From JAPLJC01 sp052326585 (GTDB taxonomy: Bacteria; Desulfobacterota; Desulfobaccia; Desulfobaccales; 0-14-0-80-60-11), in NCBI GenBank assembly GCA_052326585.1, contig JBKQLU010000038.1, positions 1-64,000 of the forward strand: 64,000 nucleotides of DNA, given 5' to 3'. The position numbers were made by a program, and so were the translations under genes. The notes under the pieces are model-generated. The model did no database searches. It saw only the letters and a list, made by a program, of their open reading frames with translations, and was not told the origin of the DNA. The first letter of the stretch is position 1; the number at the start of each line of letters is the position of its first letter. This document shows positions 15,864 to 24,098 of the stretch, one piece after another.

Positions 15864-17180
15864 TCAGCCTTCATAGCGTTTGAATACCAGGGAGGCGTTG
15901 GTGCCGCCGAACCCGAAGGAGTTGGACAGGACATAGCGGATCTCCGCCTTCTGAGGCGTATCCGGGACAAAATTGAGGCCGGCGCAGTCAGGGTCAACCT
16001 CCCGGAGGTTGATGGTGGGCGGGATTATGCTATCCCGGATGGCCAGCACGGAAAAGATGGCTTCCACCGCTCCGGCCGCGCCCAAGAGGTGCCCGGTCAT
16101 GGACTTGGTGCCGCTCACCAGCAGACGGGAAGCGTGCTCCCCGAAGATCTCCTTGAGAGCCAGGCATTCATTGCGGTCGCCCACCGGCGTGGCGGTGGCG
16201 TGAGGATTGACGTAATCGATGTCGGGCGGGGTGACCCCGGCATCCTTCATGGCCAGGGCAATGCAACGGGTGGCCCCTTCCCGGTCCGGGTCGGTGATGT
16301 GATGGGCGTCGCCGGTCATGCCAAAACCAACGATCTCGGCGTAAATCCTGGCCCCTCGGGCCAGGGCATGGTCCAGTTCCTCCAGGGCGAGGATGCCGGA
16401 ACCTTCCGACATGACGAAGCCCGAGCGCTGGCAATCAAAGGGACGGCTGGCGCCGGCAGGATCGCCGTTGTAACCCATCGCCAGGGCTCCCATACGATAG
16501 AAGCCCGCCATGGTGAGGATGGTGATGGCGGCTTCACTACCACCCGCGGCCATCATGTCCGCCTCTCCCAACTGGATGGAGCGATGGGCCATGCCGATGG
16601 CGTGGGCCCCAGCGGCGCAGGCGGTGGACAGGGCGATATTGGGCCCCTTGGCCTTGAAGCTGATGGAGACGTTGCCCGCGGCCAGATTGGGGATCATCTT
16701 GGGCACCAGGAAGGGAGAGACCCGGTGCACCCCTTCGAAGATTAGCTTCTGCACCCCTTCCTCCCAGGTGCCAACCCCTCCCATGCCGCTGGCAATAATG
16801 ACCCCGGCCCGTTCCGGCGCTTCAACCTCCAGATCGATGCCCGAGTCTTTGATGGCCTCCAGGGAGGCGGCCAGGGCGAACTGGGTGAAGCGGTCGGTAT
16901 ATTTGATTTGCTTGAGATCTTCCTTGAGGACTTGCTTTTTTCGGGTCTGCAGGATCTCCTTCAGGTCAAAGTTCTTGATCTCGCCGCCAATGACGGGAAA
17001 GTCTTCCGGGATGCGGTAGCGCTCCATGACTTCCTTATCGAAACGGTCCAGCCGGGTGACCCCCGATTCCCCCGCCAACAGCCGGGACCATACGGTGGGG
17101 ACATCGAGTCCCATGGAGGTCACCATGCCTACTCCGGTGACCACCACGCGGCGCATCTCCACGGTTTTCGAACAAGACAT
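15864..17180 (-). CDS. fabF: Beta-ketoacyl-ACP synthase, FabF/KAS II type
   Basis: 438 residues; condenses malonyl-ACP with acyl-ACP in fatty-acid elongation. The active-site Cys lies in STACAAGAHAIG, the first His in VNPHATATPVGD and the second in KSMTGHLLGAAG; the C-terminal glycine motif NSFGFGGTNASL is complete. The first His motif differs from the usual NAHGTST form (NPHATAT), so this may be a divergent FabF homologue rather than the main housekeeping enzyme. It is not in a fab operon, and no acpP is adjacent. The start ATG 17180 has GGAGG 7 nt upstream. Confidence 0.88.
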   Translation of the reverse strand: MSCSKTVEMRRVVVTGVGMVTSMGLDVPTVWSRLLAGESGVTRLDRFDKEVMERYRIPEDFPVIGGEIKNFDLKEILQTRKKQVLKEDLKQIKYTDRFTQFALAASLEAIKDSGIDLEVEAPERAGVIIASGMGGVGTWEEGVQKLIFEGVHRVSPFLVPKMIPNLAAGNVSISFKAKGPNIALSTACAAGAHAIGMAHRSIQLGEADMMAAGGSEAAITILTMAGFYRMGALAMGYNGDPAGASRPFDCQRSGFVMSEGSGILALEELDHALARGARIYAEIVGFGMTGDAHHITDPDREGATRCIALAMKDAGVTPPDIDYVNPHATATPVGDRNECLALKEIFGEHASRLLVSGTKSMTGHLLGAAGAVEAIFSVLAIRDSIIPPTINLREVDPDCAGLNFVPDTPQKAEIRYVLSNSFGFGGTNASLVFKRYEG

Positions 17181-17404
17181 GCATCAACCTCCGACCCTTG
17201 GCCCCCAAAAGCCAGAGAAGGGATAAGGGGTGAAGAATTCCGGGCTGCCCACAGCCGCGCTTCCCCGTGGGCCGGAACGCACCAAGGAATTTTAGCGTTA
17301 CAATTAAGTTCTATCATTGTAAATTACCCGGGGCGCTATTGCAACGCTTTCCGGTCCGCCGCTCAGGGGAGAAGTCCTTGATCCACGTGTTTTTGGAGGA
17401 ACCC

Positions 17405-17436
17405 GGCCCATGCCGGTGGCGCCGCCGGCATGGGCC
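17405..17436. repeat. 12-bp palindrome in divergent intergenic region
   Basis: GGCCCATGCCGG (17405-17416) and CCGGCATGGGCC (17425-17436) form a perfect 12-bp inverted repeat with an 8-nt centre, between the divergent fabF and methyltransferase genes. A terminator is not needed here, so a regulatory or repeat role is more likely. Confidence 0.6.
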
Positions 17437-17484
17437 CCGGATGGGACGCGGCCCCCATCCGCGGGCCGAGCCGGGAATTTTTAG

Positions 17485-17514
17485 TTTACTTTTTTCATCG
17501 GGTTCAGATAAAAT
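17485..17514 (+). promoter_or_regulatory. Candidate promoter of the methyltransferase gene
   Basis: TTTACT (17485-17490), 18 nt spacer, TAAAAT (17509-17514), in the A/T-richest part of the 17181-17593 gap and upstream of the gene at 17594. Moderate match only. Confidence 0.35.
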
Positions 17515-17593
17515 AGCTTATTCTAGATGAGAGATACCCTTTCGCAAGTGGCCAGGCCATCCCCAACTTTGCGGGTCAAAGAGGAAATAATCG

Positions 17594-18226
17594 ATGAAAT
17601 CCAGGGTTAACCCCCATTACATGGAGAAGCTCTATTCTTTTTATTGCCCTTTCTACGATTGGATTTTCGGCAAACTGTTGGGGCCCGGCCGCCGCCAGGC
17701 CTTCAAGTATCTGTCCCGCCGGCCTAACCAGAGGATTTTGGAGATCGGCGTAGGTCCCGGCTCTACGCTGGAATTTTACCCGCCGAAAACCGAGCTGGTG
17801 GGCATCGACATCTCCGCCGCCATGATCGAGGTCGCCCGGAAGACGGCCGCCAATCTCAACAGCGGCAGCCGCTTCCACTTACAAGTGATGGATGCCGCCA
17901 ACCTGGAATTCCCCGACAATTACTTCGACGTGGTTATGGCCGCCTACGTGATCACCACCGTCCAAGACCCGCACCGGGTCTGCCGGGAGATACTGCGGGT
18001 GGTCAAGCCCGGCGGGCAGGTCATCGCCATTAATCACACCCGCAGCCAGAATGGCAGTCTTTGGGGCCGGATCGAGGACATGGTGGCCCCGGTCTGCTGC
18101 GCCATCGGCTTTACCACCGACCTGGACGTCATCAAGGTAATGAAAGAAGTAGGCATCAAGGTCCATCAGACGGTGCGGTGCAACCTGCTGAATACCGGCC
18201 GCATCATCATGGGCAGCAAGAGCTAG
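17594..18226 (+). CDS. Class I SAM methyltransferase, PmtA-like
   Basis: 210 residues. SAM motif I EIGVGPGSTLEFYP is near residue 50, an acidic GIDISAAMIEVA follows at about 75, and DAANLEFPDNYFDVV near 100. The N-terminal MEKLYSFYCPFYDWIFGKLLGPGRRQA and overall layout resemble bacterial phosphatidylethanolamine N-methyltransferases (PmtA), which methylate lipid headgroups stepwise towards phosphatidylcholine at the membrane surface. A related role on quinones or other lipids cannot be excluded. It is followed on the same strand by a SlyD-like isomerase and an acyl-CoA ligase. Ribosome-binding site GAGGAAAT lies just upstream. Confidence 0.72.
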   Translation: MKSRVNPHYMEKLYSFYCPFYDWIFGKLLGPGRRQAFKYLSRRPNQRILEIGVGPGSTLEFYPPKTELVGIDISAAMIEVARKTAANLNSGSRFHLQVMDAANLEFPDNYFDVVMAAYVITTVQDPHRVCREILRVVKPGGQVIAINHTRSQNGSLWGRIEDMVAPVCCAIGFTTDLDVIKVMKEVGIKVHQTVRCNLLNTGRIIMGSKS

Positions 18227-18343
18227 ACTGGTTTCCGGGAGAACCCGGCCGCGGCCGGGTGCGCCGGGCAGGCGGCTCAAGCGCCAGGACCCCCGAATCC
18301 CTGCCAATAATGTTCGAGAACTTGCCTCTGGAGAAAAAACCGG

Positions 18344-18847
18344 ATGAAAATCGATAAAAATTCGTTTGTGACCATTGAATACCTGATCCACCTGGGGGAG
18401 CAGGAAACCTATCCGCCCAGCGGCAAGCCCGAGGAGATCTCCTTCTGCCTGGGCTGGGGAGCCATGCCTCCGGGACTGGAGGAGGCCATGCTCGGGTTGT
18501 CCCCCGAGGACCAGCGGGTGGTCAGCCTCAGTCCGGAGCAGGCTTACGGCGAATTTGACCAGGAACTGGTGATGGAAGTGCCGCTCTCCGAATTTGCCCC
18601 GGAACTGGAATTGCATCCGGGATTGGTGTTCGAAACTGAAAACGACGAGGGGCACCCGATCTATTTCGTCGTGCAGGAAGTGGGCCCCGAGGCGGCGGTC
18701 ATCGACTTCAACCACCCCCTGGCCGGCAAGGCCCTGGAGGTGGACTTTACGGTGCGCCAGGTGCGGCCGGCCTCCCCGGAGGAACTTGAGGGCCCCGGAG
18801 GCTGTTCCTGTTCCCAATGCGGTGAAGGAGGGGCCCACTCCCATTAA
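18344..18847 (+). CDS. FKBP-type peptidyl-prolyl isomerase, SlyD-like
   Basis: 167 residues. The N-terminal half (KIDKNSFVTIEYLIHL...EISFCLGWGAMPPGLEEAMLGL) has the split FKBP fold with the inserted-flap arrangement of SlyD, and the sequence ends in a short metal-binding-like tail with CSCSQC and HSH. SlyD proteins catalyse proline isomerisation, act as chaperones and bind nickel through such tails. The tail here is much shorter than in E. coli SlyD. The gene sits between the methyltransferase and the acyl-CoA ligase; the latter starts 17 nt after this gene's stop. Confidence 0.85.
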   Translation: MKIDKNSFVTIEYLIHLGEQETYPPSGKPEEISFCLGWGAMPPGLEEAMLGLSPEDQRVVSLSPEQAYGEFDQELVMEVPLSEFAPELELHPGLVFETENDEGHPIYFVVQEVGPEAAVIDFNHPLAGKALEVDFTVRQVRPASPEELEGPGGCSCSQCGEGGAHSH

Positions 18848-18863
18848 TGGAGGGCCACCTTTG

Positions 18864-20549
18864 ATGCCCCTGCCCTGGGCGCGGCATTACGACCCGGGAG
18901 TGCCGCTCAGCGTGGGGCCGGCCACCGCTTCCATACCCTGGTTGTTGCTTGAGGCCGCGGCCCGGACCCCCGGAGCCCCGGCCCTGGTCTTCTTCGGCCG
19001 GACCTTCAGCTATCAGCAACTCTCGGAACTGGCGGCCCGGTTAGCCCGGGCCTTCCAAGACCAGGGCCTGGCCCCCGGGGAGCGCCTGGCCATCCTGCTC
19101 CCCAATTGCCCGCAATTCGTGGTAGCTTACCATGCCGCCCTGCGCCTGGGCGCGGTGGTGGTGCCGCTGAACCCTCTCCTGAGCGCCAGGGAACTGGCTC
19201 ACCAACTTAACGATTCCGGGAGCCGGCGCCTGGTGGTCCTGGATCATTTCCTGCCCAAGGTGGAAGAGGCCCGGGGCAAGCTGGACCTGACCCATCTCAT
19301 AGTTACCAGCCTTTCGGACGCCCTCCCCTGGCCCTTGAGCCGGCTATACCCTTTCAAGGCGCGGCGGCAAGGATTGGCCAGGGGCTTTAAACCGGCCCCG
19401 GGCCGTTTCGGCTGGCGAGGCTTGCTGGCTCAACCTCCCCTTGGGGACGAGCCTATCCCCGGGGTCCAGGACTTGGCGGTCTTGCTCTATACCGGGGGCA
19501 CCACGGGGATCCCCAAGGCAGCCATGCTCAGCCACGGCAACCTCATGGCCAACGTGGCCCAGCTCAGCGCCTGGCTGCCGCAGGTGCGCTTCGGCGGCGA
19601 ACGTCTGGTGGCGGTGCTCCCCTGGGCCCACTCCTTCGGCCTCACCGCCTGCCTCAACTGGCCCATGTCGCAGGGGGCGGAGATCATTGTCCTGCCCCGC
19701 TTCGAAATCGGCGGTTTCATGAAGATGCTGCGCAAGTGCCGGCCCACCATGCTGCCCGGGGTGCCCACCATATTCGTGGCCCTGATTAACGATCCCCGGC
19801 TGTCGACCCTGGACCTCTCCTCGCTGTGGGCCTGTATCAGCGGCTCAGCCCCGCTGCCCCTGGAGGTGCGAGACCGCTTCGAGTCCCTGAGCGGCTGCCG
19901 CATCATGGAGGGCTATGGCCTCACCGAAGCCGGTCCGGTGACCCATCTGAATCCGGTCCAGGGGCCGCGGCCCGCGGGCAGCATGGGGTTGCCGCTCCCC
20001 GCCACCCTGGCCCGGGTGGTGGATCGGGAGGGTGGCCAAGCTTCGCTGGACCCCGGCCAGGTGGGGGAACTGGCCATCCAGGGGCCCCAGGTGATGAAGG
20101 GTTACTGGCAAAACCTTACGGAGACCGCGGCGGTTCTTAAGGATGGCTGGCTCTACACCGGCGACCTGGCGCGCTGGGACGAGGATGGCTATTTTTATAT
20201 CGTGGAACGCAAAAAGGATTTGATCATTTCCGGGGGCTATAATATCTATCCCCGGGAAGTGGAAGAGGTCCTCTACCAGTTCCCCGGGGTGCAAGAGGCG
20301 GTGGCCTTCGGGGTGCCGGACAGCTATCGGGGCGAGGTCGTCAAGGTGGTCATCGTGCCCCGGGCCGGCGTCGAGCTAAGCGCCTCCGAACTCCGGGATT
20401 TCTGCGGCCAGCAACTGGCCCTTTACAAGGTGCCCAAGTTCATCGAATTCCGCCCGGAAGTCCCCAAGAGCCAGGTGGGCAAAATCCTGCGCCGGCTGCT
20501 CCGGGAAGAGGCCATGGCCGGGGACCAGGCGGCCCGGGGGGAGGATTAG
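18864..20549 (+). CDS. Long-chain fatty acyl-CoA ligase (AMP-forming)
   Basis: 561 residues from ATG 18864, chosen because earlier in-frame starts lie inside the SlyD-like gene. The AMP-binding P-loop is LLYTGGTTGIPKAAMLS, the A5 motif GYGLTEAGPV, the A7/A8 motifs WLYTGDLARWDEDGYFYIVERKKD (GWLYTGDLA and VERKKDLIISGGYNIYP) and the catalytic C-terminal Lys lies in SQVGKILRR. The enzyme activates a fatty or aromatic carboxylate through an acyl-adenylate to its CoA thioester. Neighbours deal with lipids, which fits a fatty-acid substrate. Chain-length preference cannot be read. Confidence 0.9.
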   Translation: MPLPWARHYDPGVPLSVGPATASIPWLLLEAAARTPGAPALVFFGRTFSYQQLSELAARLARAFQDQGLAPGERLAILLPNCPQFVVAYHAALRLGAVVVPLNPLLSARELAHQLNDSGSRRLVVLDHFLPKVEEARGKLDLTHLIVTSLSDALPWPLSRLYPFKARRQGLARGFKPAPGRFGWRGLLAQPPLGDEPIPGVQDLAVLLYTGGTTGIPKAAMLSHGNLMANVAQLSAWLPQVRFGGERLVAVLPWAHSFGLTACLNWPMSQGAEIIVLPRFEIGGFMKMLRKCRPTMLPGVPTIFVALINDPRLSTLDLSSLWACISGSAPLPLEVRDRFESLSGCRIMEGYGLTEAGPVTHLNPVQGPRPAGSMGLPLPATLARVVDREGGQASLDPGQVGELAIQGPQVMKGYWQNLTETAAVLKDGWLYTGDLARWDEDGYFYIVERKKDLIISGGYNIYPREVEEVLYQFPGVQEAVAFGVPDSYRGEVVKVVIVPRAGVELSASELRDFCGQQLALYKVPKFIEFRPEVPKSQVGKILRRLLREEAMAGDQAARGED

Positions 20550-20617
20550 TCCCTGGCAATTTGATGAAATTTCTCCAAAAGCGGTGTATGATTAAACCCG
20601 GCAAAGAATAGAGGCCC

Positions 20618-21124
20618 ATGTCTGTTAGACGTTCCCTGCGCTATCATTGGCTTAAATTCCTCCGCCTCCAGGACGAACCTTGGAAGCTGTCGTGGGGTAT
20701 GGCCTTGGGAGTCTTTGTGGGCGTCACCCCCACGGTGCCTTTCCATATGGTGTCGGTACTCTTTCTGGCCCCGCTCCTGGGAATCTCGCCGGTGGCCGCC
20801 TTTCTGGGCCTGCAGATCTGCAACCCGCTGACCATTCCTATCATCTATCTGGCGGCCTATAAGGTGGGGAACCTAGTGTTGCACGGCGGGACGCCCCTGG
20901 TGTGGCGCCACTGCTATGGCTACTCCGACCTGTTGCACCTGCTCTGGCAAGGGGGGCTGGCCCTGCAAGTGGGGGGCCTGCTGATCGCCGTCCCCCCAAC
21001 CATCGCCTCCTATTTTCTGAGCAGGTGGCTGATCAGGCGATATCGCCGCTTCAAGGAGCGCAGGGCCGCCGGTGTCCCCAACCTCTCCCAAAATCCTCCT
21101 GCAGCGTCTCGGCCTGAGGCCTAA
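20618..21124 (+). CDS. DUF2062 membrane protein
   Basis: 168 residues. The signature WGMALGVFVGVTPTVPFHMV...LGLQICNPLTIPIIY near residues 25-75 is the core of DUF2062, a small integral membrane family. About three hydrophobic helices are visible, and the C-terminus is basic. Function is unknown. Its last 53 nt overlap the start of rsmA in another frame, so the two are probably co-translated. Confidence 0.85.
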   Translation: MSVRRSLRYHWLKFLRLQDEPWKLSWGMALGVFVGVTPTVPFHMVSVLFLAPLLGISPVAAFLGLQICNPLTIPIIYLAAYKVGNLVLHGGTPLVWRHCYGYSDLLHLLWQGGLALQVGGLLIAVPPTIASYFLSRWLIRRYRRFKERRAAGVPNLSQNPPAASRPEA

Positions 21125-21920
21125 AAAGACCCTGGGGCAGCACTTCCTGGTGCACCCCCACCAGGCCCGGCGCATCGTTACGGCCCTGGGGCTGAGGGGC
21201 GATGAGACCGTGGTGGAGATCGGCGCCGGCCTGGGGGCCTTGACGGTCCTTCTGGCCGCAGAAGCGGGGCGGCTGGTGGCCCTGGAACGGGATCCGGCCC
21301 TGGTCCGGTTTTTGCGGGAAGAAGTCTTCCCCGATACCCCCGGGGTGGAAGTGCGCGGTCAGGACGTCCTGCGCTTCGATTTTCCGGGGCTCAGCCGGGA
21401 GGTGGGGCAGCCCCTGGTGGTGGTCGGCAATCTCCCCTACCAGATCACTTCGCCCCTGCTCTTTAAACTGATGGAAGAGCAGCAGGCCCTCAGCCGGGCG
21501 GTGCTGATGATGCAGCAGGAGGTGGGGGCGCGCCTGCTGGCAGCCGCGGGCACTAAGGATTACGGGGTGCTGTCGGTGTTGCTGCCGTATCATTTCTCCC
21601 TCCGGCGCCTCTTTTCCCTGGGGCCGGCCAATTTTTTCCCGCCGCCCCAGGTGGACTCTCTGGTCCTGAGCCTGACCCCTGCCGCCACCTCGCCCCCGGC
21701 CCGGGATCCGGCCCTGCTGGCCCGGGTGGTGAAGGCCGCCTTCGGGCAGCGCCGCAAGACCCTGAACAACACCCTGACGGCCGGGGCCGCCTTGGGGCTC
21801 AGCCCCGCGGAGGTGCGCCGGGCCTGCGGGGAGTTGGGCCTCGATACGGGGCGGCGGGGGGAGACCCTGAGCCTGCCGGAATTCGTGGCGCTGGCCAATA
21901 AGCTGTCAGCTATCAGCTAA
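21072..21920 (+). CDS. rsmA: 16S rRNA dimethyladenosine transferase RsmA (KsgA)
   Basis: 282 residues; dimethylates the two adjacent adenosines in the 3'-terminal hairpin of 16S rRNA during small-subunit maturation. SAM motif EIGAGLGALTVLLA and catalytic NLPYQITSPLL are intact, and the N-terminal RPKKTLGQHFLV is the family hallmark. The GTG start at 21072 lies within the end of the DUF2062 gene, an unusually long 53-nt overlap; GLRPKKTLGQHFLV needs a start no later than this region, so the overlap is probably real. Confidence 0.93.
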   Translation: MSPTSPKILLQRLGLRPKKTLGQHFLVHPHQARRIVTALGLRGDETVVEIGAGLGALTVLLAAEAGRLVALERDPALVRFLREEVFPDTPGVEVRGQDVLRFDFPGLSREVGQPLVVVGNLPYQITSPLLFKLMEEQQALSRAVLMMQQEVGARLLAAAGTKDYGVLSVLLPYHFSLRRLFSLGPANFFPPPQVDSLVLSLTPAATSPPARDPALLARVVKAAFGQRRKTLNNTLTAGAALGLSPAEVRRACGELGLDTGRRGETLSLPEFVALANKLSAIS

Positions 21921-21950
21921 AAACTAAAGCTAAAAGCTAAAGACCGGGAG

Positions 21951-21974
21951 CGCAGGCTAAAGCCTGCGGCTACC
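21951..21974. repeat. Palindromic intergenic repeat CGCAGGCTAAAGCCTGCGGCTAC, copy A
   Basis: The unit contains the hairpin CGCAGGC-TAAA-GCCTGCG followed by GCTACC. Further copies are at 26222-26244 and 29754-29777. Directly before it is a run of AGCTAAAA-type units (21910-21941). Confidence 0.85.
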
Positions 21975-22007
21975 AGAGCAGGTCCCCCGGCACGCTGAAG
22001 GCTAATC

Positions 22008-22745
22008 ATGTCTTATGAAGCGCGTACTTACCGCAGCCGCATGGCCCGCGCCGGCCTAGTGGGATTCCGGGTGGTCGTCCGGGAGACCGACCTCTGGGTC
22101 CTGGCCGCCCGGGACTTTTCCCGGAGGGTGCGGGAGGTGGTGCTCCAGGAGCGCCGGCAGTTGGAGGCCTACATCGCCGGGCACCCGGAATTTCTGACGA
22201 CCCTGACCCCCTGGCCGGAGGACCCCCTGGCCCCGGCGGTGGTGCGGGAGATGATTGCCGCGGCCCGGCAGGTGGGGGTGGGCCCCATGGCGGCGGTGGC
22301 CGGGGCCCTGGCGGAACAGGTGGGCCGGGCCTTGGCGCGGGAGCCTGCGAACCCCGAGGTCATCGTGGAGAATGGCGGGGACCTCTACCTGCAAGTGACC
22401 TCGCCGGCCATCATCTCCCTGTTTGCCGGAAAATCCCCCCTGAGCCACCAGGTGGGCCTGCGGATCGAGCCGGAGTTCGCTCCCCTGGGGGTGTGCACTT
22501 CCTCGGGGAGCGGGGGCCATTCCCTGAGTTTCGGCAGGGCCGACGCCGCCTGCATCCTGGCGCACTCAGCCTCCCTGGCCGATGCCGCGGCCACCGCCCT
22601 GGGCAATCTGGTCCCGGATGCCGGGGCCATTGACGCCGCCCTGGCCTGGGCCGCCTCCGTCCCGGAAATCCTCGGGGCCGTGGTGATCGTGGGCGACAGA
22701 CTGGGGGCCTGGGGCCGGGTGGAGCTGGTCCCCCTGGCCGGATAA
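22008..22745 (+). CDS. UPF0280 family protein (ApbE-like fold)
   Basis: 245 residues matching UPF0280: the opening YRSRMARAGLVGFRVVVRETDLWVLA, the central VENGGDLYLQV and the C-terminal CTSSGSGGHSLSFGRADAACILA and AATALGNLVPD. These resemble parts of the ApbE flavin-transferase fold, but the family's reaction is unknown. The gene is frequently found near redox genes in anaerobes and methanogens. Intact, ending 147 nt before the DsrE-like gene. Confidence 0.85.
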   Translation: MSYEARTYRSRMARAGLVGFRVVVRETDLWVLAARDFSRRVREVVLQERRQLEAYIAGHPEFLTTLTPWPEDPLAPAVVREMIAAARQVGVGPMAAVAGALAEQVGRALAREPANPEVIVENGGDLYLQVTSPAIISLFAGKSPLSHQVGLRIEPEFAPLGVCTSSGSGGHSLSFGRADAACILAHSASLADAAATALGNLVPDAGAIDAALAWAASVPEILGAVVIVGDRLGAWGRVELVPLAG

Positions 22746-22892
22746 GCGCATGAGTTCCGGGAGAATGGCTGCTTCCCAGGTAGTCGAGGAAGCCAGGAGC
22801 ATTAGACGGGGTTTTGTCCGGTGGCAGGGCCGCCTTAGATTTAGAGCTCTTAAAATTAGAGAAGTTCTTGTGGTAAAAAGGAGGAGGCAGAA

Positions 22893-23346
22893 ATGGATCA
22901 ACAGCAGCAACCTAAGGACCGAGCCTGTTTTATCTGTTCCCGCGACACCCTGGACGGCGCCTACCCCGCTCTCATCCTGGGGATTAACGCCGCCCGGCAG
23001 GGCATGGAGTCCAAGGTCTTCTATACCTTCATGGGCATAAATCTGGTGCGCAAGGGCGGCATCGAGAAGGCCAAGTTCCACCCCCCCCGGGGTCATGGGG
23101 GCGGTGCCCGGCATGTCCACCGTGGCCACGGCCATGATGAAGAAAAAGGCTGAAAAGGCGCAGGTCCCGGCGCTTCCGGATCTCATGGAGATGGCCCAGA
23201 TCGAAGGCGTGCAACTCATCGCCTGCAAAATGACCTTCGACATGATGGAATTCAAGGTGGAGGACATGGTGGAAGACGTGGTCATCTGGACGGCGGAAGA
23301 GTTCTTGAAGTACGCCAAGGAAGCCAAACTTTGCCTCTTTACCTGA
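22893..23346 (+). pseudogene. DsrE-family protein, frameshifted at a C8 tract
   Basis: The reading starts at ATG 22893 (AAGGAGGAGG upstream) as DRACFICSRDTLDGAYPALILG and runs in frame 1 to the C8 run at 23081-23088. It then continues only in the next frame as GVMGAVPGMSTVATAMMKK to a stop at 23346. With one C fewer the two halves join into a 150-residue DsrE/DsrF-like protein with FHPPGVMGAVPG at the join and the conserved Cys in LIACKMTFD. DsrE-type proteins carry sulfur or act in thiol relay. The single-base insertion in a homopolymer may be a sequencing error, slippage-based phase variation or true decay. Confidence 0.8.
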
Positions 23347-23669
23347 GCGGAGCATCCGGGGCGCATGGCCGGATTAAGTCGATTATTTTATTAAAATAAT
23401 TAAAGATGCCGATTAAGGAGGAATTGGCGCCGGGATGGAGGAGGCGCTGGGGCCGCTCCTGAAGTCCCAGGGCAGGGAGCCCATTAGGGATATTTCCCCT
23501 TAAAAATCAGGGATTTCCCGATGGTATTTTAACTATCCCCTCCTATAATGGGCCAAGAGAGGGGCTAGGCTGGGCTTCACTCCGGCCTTGGGTCAGCAAG
23601 CGGGGAGCGGCGTGCAAGTTGCCGAAGCGCCCCAGGCCAGGCGTTTGGAACAGCGCTGAGGAAGTTGGC
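23347..23669. other. Intergenic region, no gene
   Basis: No supported gene. An A/T-rich patch around 23380-23420 and a perfect TATAAT at 23544-23549 are visible. The latter may be the -10 box for the small membrane protein at 23670, but no good -35 box is at the right distance. Confidence 0.4.
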
Positions 23670-23831
23670 ATGGATCACTCTTTCGCGGACCGGCTCCAGG
23701 ATATCCTGGAACAGGCCTGGTTCGCAATGAAGGCCGAGGGGGTAAGCGGCACGGTGACGCTGGCGGCGGTCTCGGTGGCCTTGGTCATCCTCTTCTGGTT
23801 CGTCTTCTCGCCGGGGATCAAGAATAAATAG
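23670..23831 (+). CDS. Small single-pass membrane protein
   Basis: 53 residues from ATG 23670 with GAGGAAG upstream. A short polar, acidic N-terminus (MDHSFADRLQDILEQAWFAMKAEG) precedes one hydrophobic helix (TVTLAAVSVALVILFWFVF) and a basic tail SPGIKNK. No family is recognised. The codon pattern and ribosome-binding site support a real gene. It lies upstream of icd but 268 nt away. Confidence 0.6.
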   Translation: MDHSFADRLQDILEQAWFAMKAEGVSGTVTLAAVSVALVILFWFVFSPGIKNK

Positions 23832-24098
23832 CGGCCCGCCGGTACTGCGGCGGTTGCGCTTCCTCCACCTGACCCCAAAGACCTAAAAGTGCGCCAGCGC
23901 GGGGTCCGGGCGCCTGGGGGACCGCGGCTGGGGAAATCTGCCGGTTTGAGCCGGCCTTGCCATTCTCTTCTCACTTTCTTTTCTTTCCGGAGTTCTCACC
24001 TGACCCTAGCAGTCCGGGTAGCGCCGTCCGCAGGGGGGACTTGCGCCGGCCTGCAAAATAGGTTGAAATATCAGGCAACTCTCAGGAGAGGGAAAGAG

